Positions 1-6,422 of a stretch of 14,884 nucleotides of DNA are shown piece by piece. A model generated the notes under the pieces. It had not been told where the DNA came from, did no database searches, and worked only from the letters and a program-made list of their open reading frames with translations. The stretch covers positions 1-14,884 of the forward strand of contig USBB01000044.1 in NCBI GenBank assembly GCA_900552795.1. Reading direction: 5' to 3'. The first letter of the stretch is position 1. Each line of letters opens with the position of its first letter. Origin of the DNA: an uncultured Eubacterium sp. (lineage in GTDB: Bacteria > Bacillota > Clostridia > Lachnospirales > Lachnospiraceae). A program made the translations under genes and the position numbers.

Positions 1-4
1 GCGA

Positions 5-57
5 AGCACGAAACAATCCGTGTAATCATAATTAGGGTGTTTTGACACCCTAATCTT
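5..57. repeat. Left copy of the 53-bp inverted repeat that brackets the window
   Basis: Positions 5-57 match the reverse complement of 14739-14791 with three mismatches (left positions 28, 33 and 45). The unit contains a short coding tail (codons S-T-K-Q-S-V then TAA at 23-25) followed by a 9-bp hairpin. The copy may extend left of the window: bases 1-4 only partly match the other copy. Both copies point inward. It may be a dispersed REP-like unit or a duplicated gene 3' end plus terminator; the window cannot decide. Confidence 0.8.
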
Positions 58-60
58 TAT
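31..60 (+). terminator. Hairpin terminator after the gene tail entering from the left
   Basis: A perfect 9-bp stem (ATTAGGGTG, 31-39, with CACCCTAAT, 46-54) encloses a 6-nt loop and is followed by CTTTAT. The stop codon of the incoming frame lies at 23-25, so the hairpin sits just downstream of it. The U-tract is short, so termination may be partial. A TTGACA (42-47) lies in the loop and 3' arm, but no -10 box at usable spacing follows it. Confidence 0.6.
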
Positions 61-95
61 AGGAAATTACTATATAGAAAGAAGAGAGGACTATT

Positions 96-416
96 TTGGA
101 GCAGAAGGATATTGATAACCTTATTGATTTGACGCAAAAAACCGCAACATTGCTGTATATGAATAATGCAGAGCAAGCACAGCAAAATCTTGGACTTATT
201 ATTTCAAGCGTCAGCGGTATTTATACTGAAATGATTGCAGATACCATAAGATATAATAATTTAGGCATTGAGATACCTGGCCGGATTTTGTGCGATCAGA
301 TACAGAATCTTAGTGAAGCTGTGGCAGAGAGTGATATAATTGCTATAGCTGATACACTTATGTATGAGATAAAAGAGGGACTGATGTTTTACAGGGAAGT
401 AAAGCAGATGTTATAA
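96..416 (+). CDS. Small all-helical protein, probable accessory of the flagellin glycosylation locus
   Basis: This is a 106-residue soluble protein with no signal peptide or membrane segment. The start is TTG at 96, chosen because GAGAGGA (84-90) lies at good spacing. The sequence looks wholly alpha-helical. Two segments stand out: I-P-G-R-I-L followed by Q-I-Q-N-L around residues 60-72, and A-D-T-L-M-Y-E-I at 85-92. I recall similar patterns (LADTLxYEI) in short hypothetical proteins beside Maf/DUF115 glycosyltransferase genes of Clostridia, but this is memory and not a search result. It is the first gene after the left repeat and lies about 180 bp before a maf gene. The size would suit a FliS/FlgN-like chaperone, but no FliS or FlgN signature is visible. 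Its function is unknown. Confidence 0.8.
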   Translation: MEQKDIDNLIDLTQKTATLLYMNNAEQAQQNLGLIISSVSGIYTEMIADTIRYNNLGIEIPGRILCDQIQNLSEAVAESDIIAIADTLMYEIKEGLMFYREVKQML

Positions 417-448
417 AATAAAATTATATTGATTGCGGAATGGAGATA

Positions 449-590
449 GTGTGAAAAATCATGTTGATACGATGATTTTTCACACAGCTATTTGATTCTG
501 AGCAAAACAAATAGCCTTTATGGCAGAAGAGAAATCGCCTATGCGAATTTCTCTTCGTCTCTTTGCAACAAAGTTGCTCAAGAAATGAGG
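449..590 (+). ncRNA. Structured 5' leader with four consecutive hairpins, possible cis-regulatory RNA
   Basis: Four inverted repeats follow one another. P1 is 449-462 with 472-485 (14 bp, perfect). P2 is GCTATTTG 487-494 with CAAATAGC 508-515. P3 is GAAGAGAAAT 526-535 with ATTTCTCTTC 547-556, extended by CGC/GCG inside with one bulged A. P4 is GCAAC 565-569 with GTTGC 573-577. The P2 loop (GAGCAA, 500-505) can also pair with TTGCTC (574-579), which would open P4. CTCA (577-580) can pair with TGAG (586-589), part of the ribosome-binding site of the downstream maf gene. These competing pairings resemble a translational switch. None of the stems is followed by a U-tract. I do not recognise it as a named riboswitch class. 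The alternative is that part of it codes for an N-terminal extension (from TTG 492). Confidence 0.45.
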
Positions 591-596
591 ATTAGT

Positions 597-2525
597 GTGA
601 ATGATATATTGTTGAGGAATTTGTCCGGTATGAAGAAATATAAACCGGAGCTGTATGAATTGTGTACAAAATTGCTGTATGATAATGAGGCTGGCGGGTT
701 AATTGACACCTGGCAGTCTGATTGTGTTTTTATGTCGTCATCTGTAAAGGAAGAACCGATAATAGGCGTTATAAGAGATGGCAGGGAATACTATCTCGCG
801 AGCAGATATGATGCTGATGAGGCTGCTGATATATGGTGCAGACAGTTTAAAGATATAAATTATAAAGCCATAATAATAATAAATGGAATATCTAACGGAT
901 TACATATAAAAAAAGCGCAGAAAATTACAGGCAAAGACAACAGGATAATAGTTTATGAGCCTGATATTGATATATTTATGACCTTAATTTCAAATATTGA
1001 TATAAGTGATATTATAAGCGATACTCGAATTGGGATTTTTGTGGACGGACTTAATATGGGCAGCTTCAGAGAACAATTTAAGATGATTTATACATATGAG
1101 CTTGCAGAACTTGTGTTTCTTATGGAAATTCCGGGATATTCAAGGCTTTATTCGGATAAGATAACTGAATTTGCAGAAGATTACTGTCGTAAGGAGATGC
1201 AAACTGCATATGTTGAGAAAAGCACGATTGAGCAGTATGGTGCTGAGATTGGTGATAATATAATTATAAATATGTGGGAATTGTTTAAAGGTTCATCAAT
1301 AGACAATTTAAAGCAATATATGGTGGAAAAGAAAGTGGATTTGGAGAATATTCCTGCAATAATAGTTTCAGCAGGTCCATCACTTGATAAAAATATTGAA
1401 GAGCTTAAGCCTGCAGTAGGAAAATCAATGATAATCGCTGTGGATTCTGCTGTTCCAAAGCTTTTAGAGCATGGTATAAATATTGATTTAATTATAACAG
1501 TGGATTCTCATAAACCGATTTCTTTGTTTTCAGATAAAAGAATGCGCACAATTCCGTTAGTAGTGTGCGGTCAGTCAAGACACGAGGTACTGCAGAATCA
1601 CGAAGGAAAACTTATGGCATTTTCGGGAGATTTGTTTATGTATAAGTTGTTTATGAGCGTCGGAAAGAATGTTGAGGGAATGCAGACAGGCGGCTCGGTA
1701 GCCAATAACGCATTTTATTTGGCGGAGTTTCTTGGCTTTAGAAATATTATTCTTGTTGGTCAGGATCTTGCATTTACGGACAACAAAATACATGCAAGCA
1801 ATGTTTACAGAGAATTAAGTATTGAGGAAGATACAGAAAATGAATATACGTATGTTGATGGTCAGGACGGGAGCAAAATGCTTACATATGTAAACTTCAG
1901 ACTGTATAAGGAATGGTTTGAGCACAGAATAAAAGATAATTCAGACATTAATGTTATAAATGCTACGCAGGGCGGAGCAAAAATATATGGTGCAGTGCAT
2001 ATGAGTCTTGAGGATGCGGTAAAAAAATATTGTGTATATGATTTTAACCATGAAATAATAGAAGAAGTTCCGTATTTATTCAGTGATCAGCAGCTTGATG
2101 AAGTGTATCAGTGTATTTTAGGTTTAAAGGAAAAATGCCTGGAGTTGTCAGAAAGGTTTGAGGATGGAAAATTAAAATATGAAAATCTTGCAAGGCTGAT
2201 AAAAGAAGGCGCACCTTTGGAGCAGATAGATGAAATTAGTGCACAGATAGCACAAATAAGCAGTCTTGATGAAAAAGAGCCGCTGATTGATTTGCTTAGT
2301 ATGTACTCAAAAAAAGAGGAATCAGAAATCCTTATGGGAATGTATGATGAGGATGATGGACTTGATGGGGCTGTAAGAGTGACAGAACATGGTATAAAGA
2401 TATTAGATGTGTATAAGAAATGTCTTTGTCATATTGCAGACGAAATTGACAGACTTATAAAATATGAGATATCAAAAGATATTTATGACATAAGTAAGTA
2501 TAATGTAATATTCGTTAATTATTGA
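597..2525 (+). CDS. Maf/DUF115 (MptE-like) motility-associated flagellin glycosyltransferase
   Basis: Maf proteins transfer activated nonulosonic acids such as pseudaminic or legionaminic acid to flagellin Ser/Thr in the cytoplasm before export. From GTG 597 the protein has 642 residues. The N-terminus V-N-D-I-L-L-R-N-L fits the family pattern, and ATGAGG at 585-590 lies 6 nt upstream. An in-frame TTG at 492 would add 35 residues, but it falls inside a hairpin region with no ribosome-binding site. A Rossmann-like region lies at about 90-180. The DUF115 core shows A-G-P-S-L near 259-263, T-V-D-S-H near 301-305, Q-T-G-G-S-V near 363-368 and G-Q-D-L-A-F-T-D near 388-395. The C-terminal part is helical. 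It has a divergent paralogue at 6423. The sugar donor cannot be told from the sequence. Confidence 0.88.
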   Translation: MNDILLRNLSGMKKYKPELYELCTKLLYDNEAGGLIDTWQSDCVFMSSSVKEEPIIGVIRDGREYYLASRYDADEAADIWCRQFKDINYKAIIIINGISNGLHIKKAQKITGKDNRIIVYEPDIDIFMTLISNIDISDIISDTRIGIFVDGLNMGSFREQFKMIYTYELAELVFLMEIPGYSRLYSDKITEFAEDYCRKEMQTAYVEKSTIEQYGAEIGDNIIINMWELFKGSSIDNLKQYMVEKKVDLENIPAIIVSAGPSLDKNIEELKPAVGKSMIIAVDSAVPKLLEHGINIDLIITVDSHKPISLFSDKRMRTIPLVVCGQSRHEVLQNHEGKLMAFSGDLFMYKLFMSVGKNVEGMQTGGSVANNAFYLAEFLGFRNIILVGQDLAFTDNKIHASNVYRELSIEEDTENEYTYVDGQDGSKMLTYVNFRLYKEWFEHRIKDNSDINVINATQGGAKIYGAVHMSLEDAVKKYCVYDFNHEIIEEVPYLFSDQQLDEVYQCILGLKEKCLELSERFEDGKLKYENLARLIKEGAPLEQIDEISAQIAQISSLDEKEPLIDLLSMYSKKEESEILMGMYDEDDGLDGAVRVTEHGIKILDVYKKCLCHIADEIDRLIKYEISKDIYDISKYNVIFVNY

Positions 2526-2594
2526 TGTCAGACTATGCAGAAGAAAGATTAAATATTATTCAGCAGATTATATAAGGCGTAAGGAGGAGCGGGT

Positions 2595-4631
2595 ATGAAT
2601 CTACTTAAAGAGCAGATAATTATTGATTTGATTAACAGGCAGTTTGATGGCTTTTTGGAAAAAACAGCTGATTATAAAAAACTTTATCCGTACGATACAG
2701 ATATTTTTCTTATTGAGGGAAGTTACTATTTTTTCAACAGTCAGTTTAATAAAGCAGAAGAAATATTTATAAAAAGTCTTGAGGCTTACCCATATGATGT
2801 TGATGTGTACTTTATGCTTTCAAATACATACTTTAATACAGGCGATTATTTTGAGTGTATAGAATATGCGGCAAAGGCTCAGCTTTATGCATCGTATTTC
2901 AAAAGTGAATATCTTTTCTATAACGACACTGAAAATGAGGCTATCATTAATTTATCTTTTGAAAATATTGATAAATTAATTGAAAGTCAATCAGATAAAG
3001 AAACAAAGCTTTATTATAAAGCTAAAATGAAAAGGCTCAATGCAGGACTTAATGAGAAATTTTCGATATTTGAAGATATGGTCAGAAATGGAAGAACATA
3101 TGTAGGACAATATTTTTATCATGATGATGAGCCTGACAGATTTGCCGGTTATTACAGTACAACTGATGCTTATTATTATGAAACTAAAGATGATAAGAGC
3201 ATTATGGATGTAAAAACGGAATTTTTAAAGACAGCGGCAGATGGTAACATTTGTGTCATTCAGACAGACGGTCCGACTCTTGTGCCTGTATTGTCTAAAC
3301 AGCCTGATACTGCAATGCTTTTTAAAGATAAAAGTCATGGTGAATATTATATCGGGCATTATATGCCTAATCATTTTAATTATTACAGAATTTCAGAAGA
3401 TACGGCAATTAGAGCTGATAAGCCGATTGTAGTGGGAGAGCCTGTAAAGCTTAACATGGACGATAGTAAGAAAAAGCTTGTTATAAGTCTTTTTGTGGAT
3501 GGGCTTGCTCAGGTTGTATTAAAAGAGGAAAATCTTGAAAATATTATGCCTAATACTTACAGGTTTTTTTCTAAGGGTCTTATATGCAATAATTTTTTTG
3601 TAAATGCTGACTGGACATATCCGAGTATTGCAAGCTATAATTGCGGACAGTCAATAATGGGACATAAAATGTTTAACAGTCAGATGAATCAGTCATTGCC
3701 AAAGAATGTGACAACACTTTTTGAACATATGAAAAATGGAGGGTATTACACTGCAATGATAAGCGGTGATTGGCGTGCTTCAGGCTCCTGTGGATATTAC
3801 AGAGGGCTGGATAGATGTGTTACAAAACACCAGTGGTATGGAATGAGAACCGAACAGGTTATGTGTGATGCAATAGAGCATATAGAGACATTTAAGGAGA
3901 CTAATCAGTACCTGTGGCTTACTGCAGGTGATTTGCATGATATAGCAGATGAAGTGTCGCTTGTTTCGTCAGTTAATGCTCATATTGATGCGTATGACCG
4001 TCAGTTTGAGACAAAATCAGAGACGTCTGTTAAGCAAAGATACAGCGTGTTAAAAAGAGAAGCGTATGTTAAGGCTGTTAAAACAATAGACAGATGGCTT
4101 CATATTTTATATAACTATCTTGAAAATAATTATTCGGATGATGAATATGTGTTGACAATATTCGGCGACCATGGGCAGACATATCTTACGAAACCGGGAG
4201 AACATCACCTTTCAAGGAGTCATACAAATACGGCGTTTATGGTAAGAGGCACAGATGTAAGAGGAATATCAGAAGAATATATGTCATCAGTAGATTATAT
4301 AAACATTATGTGCAGGCTGGCCGGATTACCGGCACCTAAGGATGACATCGAGGGCAGACTTCCTAAGACGTTTGGCGGAGATAAAGAAAATGAGTATACT
4401 CTGACAGAGACAATTCATCCGGGAGACCCATATATGGCATCAATTCATTCAAAAAATTATACATTTTATCTCACGACAAAAAACAGAGTTACTCATCATT
4501 TTAAGCTGGATAAGGGGGAGTATTCCGTAATGCTTTACGATAAGGATAATAATAAAATTCAGGATGAGAACATGACAGACAGATTTACAAAGATAGTGTT
4601 TGAGCATATCGCTCCACTATTTAATTATTAA
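2595..4631 (+). CDS. TPR-repeat protein fused to an alkaline-phosphatase-superfamily (sulfatase-like) domain
   Basis: The protein has 678 residues and starts at ATG 2595 behind a strong AAGGAGGAG. The N-terminal 30-110 residues hold TPR-like repeats (paired helices with Y-P-Y-D at turns). The C-terminal half is an alkaline-phosphatase-superfamily fold: F-V-D-G-L (Asp302), W-T-Y-P-S (Thr341 is the likely nucleophile, as in the TFPN motif of NPP phosphodiesterases), D-L-H-D (Asp446/His448), F-G-D-H-G-Q (Asp525/His526) and a following H-H-L-S-R-S-H (537-543). These supply the expected metal ligands. There is no signal peptide or membrane anchor, so it should be cytosolic, unlike LtaS or EptA relatives. 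The position between two maf genes suggests a phospho- or sulfo-group transferase or hydrolase acting on flagellin glycan or its precursor. Phosphate-containing flagellin glycans are known in Clostridioides difficile. The substrate is inference. Confidence 0.85.
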   Translation: MNLLKEQIIIDLINRQFDGFLEKTADYKKLYPYDTDIFLIEGSYYFFNSQFNKAEEIFIKSLEAYPYDVDVYFMLSNTYFNTGDYFECIEYAAKAQLYASYFKSEYLFYNDTENEAIINLSFENIDKLIESQSDKETKLYYKAKMKRLNAGLNEKFSIFEDMVRNGRTYVGQYFYHDDEPDRFAGYYSTTDAYYYETKDDKSIMDVKTEFLKTAADGNICVIQTDGPTLVPVLSKQPDTAMLFKDKSHGEYYIGHYMPNHFNYYRISEDTAIRADKPIVVGEPVKLNMDDSKKKLVISLFVDGLAQVVLKEENLENIMPNTYRFFSKGLICNNFFVNADWTYPSIASYNCGQSIMGHKMFNSQMNQSLPKNVTTLFEHMKNGGYYTAMISGDWRASGSCGYYRGLDRCVTKHQWYGMRTEQVMCDAIEHIETFKETNQYLWLTAGDLHDIADEVSLVSSVNAHIDAYDRQFETKSETSVKQRYSVLKREAYVKAVKTIDRWLHILYNYLENNYSDDEYVLTIFGDHGQTYLTKPGEHHLSRSHTNTAFMVRGTDVRGISEEYMSSVDYINIMCRLAGLPAPKDDIEGRLPKTFGGDKENEYTLTETIHPGDPYMASIHSKNYTFYLTTKNRVTHHFKLDKGEYSVMLYDKDNNKIQDENMTDRFTKIVFEHIAPLFNY

Positions 4632-4657
4632 TACCTGTATTTGAAATGGAGTTATAT

Positions 4658-5605
4658 ATGATAATAAGAAAGGGCAGCAACAATATACTTTTTAACGATT
4701 GTCGTTTTGTTAAAAAACTTAAGTTAAGAGGGGAAAGTGAGAAGAGTCGTATACATTATTGTTCCAACGGTGATTTGCTGTATTTGGGAGAATTTTTTAA
4801 GTATCCTGAATGGAAAGAGCTGTATAGCGGCGATAATGCAGGCAGTACGCTTTATACAAAATATACATACGATATAGAAGGTGAAGTTCAGGGGTTTTTG
4901 GGAGAATATGTAATTGATGAAAAACTGCATGATGATGAGGTGGTATTTTTTGATACAGGCCTTGTTAAGCTTGTAAAACAAAAAAGGCTATTTACCGTAT
5001 TTCAGGTAGTCGATGATAATTATATAGAAACTGTAAAAAATATGAGGGAAAATAATCATATTTCTTTTTTATATAAAAATTTTGGCGAACATTCAAGAAT
5101 CCGGGCGGCTTGTGCAAACAGCAGCAAAAATTTGTATGTTGAAAAGTTTAATAAATACATGAAACAGGATAAACTTATTCGAAAAGAGATAGATTATATA
5201 AACGGATTTGCTGCATATAGTCCTAAGAACGGTAAAATTGTATCAGATGAGAATAATTTTGAATTTGAGTACGGAAAGGTGGACAGATTGCTGTGCACGT
5301 GCAGTGCAGATAAGGAATATTCTGCAGGGGAGTGTTCTTATGTAAGTAAGGTAGCGGTTATATTGAAATCAGATGGCTATATATATGCAGAGCCTTTTAA
5401 GGTTGATTGTGACATAAAAAATTTGAATGTTGTAGCTGCAGCAAACCGAAAGCTTCAGGTGCAGTATTTTGATAATCAGTGCAGTGAATGGAAAATCTTA
5501 AAAGATAATGCAGCTTTAAATGTAAGATCAGGGGAAGAGTTTAAGCTTCGTTTAAAAGTAGAATTTGCAGACAGAATCAGAGAAGTGGTGTTGACAGATG
5601 GATAA
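4658..5605 (+). CDS. Unrecognised 315-residue protein of the glycosylation operon
   Basis: I do not recognise the family. The frame opens at ATG 4646, but ATG 4658 is the better start: GGAG at 4648-4651 lies 6 nt before it, and nothing suitable precedes 4646. The protein is soluble, with no signal peptide or membrane helices. Residues 1-130 and 200-315 look rich in beta strands (alternating hydrophobics, many Y, V, F and K), and the C-terminal part could be a beta-sandwich. A helical, Lys-rich segment lies between them at about 125-180. Six Cys are spread through it without a CxxC pair; C-T-C occurs near 214-216. It follows the sulfatase-like gene by 26 bp and overlaps the TraX gene by 8 nt, so it is co-translated with them. 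A glycan-binding or adaptor role would fit but is a guess. Confidence 0.75.
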   Translation: MIIRKGSNNILFNDCRFVKKLKLRGESEKSRIHYCSNGDLLYLGEFFKYPEWKELYSGDNAGSTLYTKYTYDIEGEVQGFLGEYVIDEKLHDDEVVFFDTGLVKLVKQKRLFTVFQVVDDNYIETVKNMRENNHISFLYKNFGEHSRIRAACANSSKNLYVEKFNKYMKQDKLIRKEIDYINGFAAYSPKNGKIVSDENNFEFEYGKVDRLLCTCSADKEYSAGECSYVSKVAVILKSDGYIYAEPFKVDCDIKNLNVVAAANRKLQVQYFDNQCSEWKILKDNAALNVRSGEEFKLRLKVEFADRIREVVLTDG

Positions 5606-6386
5606 TACGAAAATGTTGGGCGGCCGCAGATTTTTTTCATCGGGGGCTTTAAAGATAATAGCGCTTACTGCAATGTTTATAGATCATTTTGCGGCAGTGT
5701 TTTTGTATAATTATATAAGAACAGCAGGTGAGAGCGGAAACGCCGCTTATTTGACAATAAATAATCTTGTCGTGTTTTATTATATATGCAGAATTGTAGG
5801 AAGAATAGCGTTTCCTATTTATATATTTCTGCTTGTTGAGGGTCTGACTCATACAAGAAATCAGTGGAAATATGCTTTGCGTATGTTTGTATTTGCAATT
5901 ATATCGGAAATACCTTTTGATTTGTGTTTTAATATAAGTAAGAACAAGCTTCTTGGAGGGCAGTTTATAGAGTTCGGTTACCAGAATGTATTTTTTACAT
6001 TGTTCATAGGTTTGCTTGTCATAATAGGAATTAAGGAAATATCCTGCCAAAATTGGAATAATTTATTAAAAGGACTTTGCAAAGCATTTTTTATTGCGGC
6101 AGGAGCATTGCTGGCGTGGGTTTTAAAAACAGACTATTCAGTGATGGGCGTGATTGCAATAGCAGTTATGTACATATGGAAAGAACGAAGAGGTGTAGGC
6201 AGTTTTTTTATGTGTATTGTACTTCTTGCAGGCAACCTGCTGGAGTTTGCTGCATTCCCTGCGATAATTCCGATATCAATGTACAACGGCAGAAAAGGAA
6301 TAAGCTGCAAATGGCTGTTTTATGTATTTTATCCGGTGCATCTGTTCATCTTATGGGCAATATGTATGTTTTGCGGGATATTGTAA
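5598..6386 (+). CDS. TraX-family integral membrane acyltransferase
   Basis: TraX N-acetylates F-pilin; chromosomal homologues in Firmicutes are membrane acyltransferase-like proteins related to the acyltransferase-3 group. This 262-residue protein carries the family hallmarks: S-G-A-L-K-I-I-A-L (15-23), M-F-I-D-H (26-30), R-I-A-F-P-I with L-V-E-G and H-T-R (69-87), S-E-I-P-F-D (103-108), Y-N-G-R-K-G (229-234) and Y-P-V-H-L (245-249). About eight hydrophobic segments span the chain. The start ATG overlaps the previous stop by 8 nt and has only a weak ribosome-binding site, so translation is probably coupled. In this operon the target is more likely flagellin glycan than pilin; that is inference. 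The family length is normal and the C-terminus looks complete. Confidence 0.9.
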   Translation: MDNTKMLGGRRFFSSGALKIIALTAMFIDHFAAVFLYNYIRTAGESGNAAYLTINNLVVFYYICRIVGRIAFPIYIFLLVEGLTHTRNQWKYALRMFVFAIISEIPFDLCFNISKNKLLGGQFIEFGYQNVFFTLFIGLLVIIGIKEISCQNWNNLLKGLCKAFFIAAGALLAWVLKTDYSVMGVIAIAVMYIWKERRGVGSFFMCIVLLAGNLLEFAAFPAIIPISMYNGRKGISCKWLFYVFYPVHLFILWAICMFCGIL

Positions 6387-6422
6387 AGAAAAAGATTATA
6401 AAGAAAGCGAAAGAATTAGGTT

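Noticed and set aside
42..73. TTGACA at 42-47 as a promoter for the first gene
   Set aside because: The nearest -10-like hexamer (TACTAT, 68-73) is 20 nt away, and the TTGACA lies in a terminator loop and stem; the right repeat copy has TTGGCA instead.
449..485. The 14-bp hairpin as an ordinary terminator of the first gene
   Set aside because: The stem is perfect, but AGCTATTTG follows with no U-tract and more hairpins come directly after it, so it fits a structured leader better.
5649..6050. 133-codon antisense frame inside traX, and similar antisense frames inside other genes (e.g. 9839-10054, 10779-11078, 12895-13260)
   Set aside because: They are mirror frames of well-supported genes, with biased composition (Cys, Tyr, Ile runs), no ribosome-binding sites and no recognisable domains.
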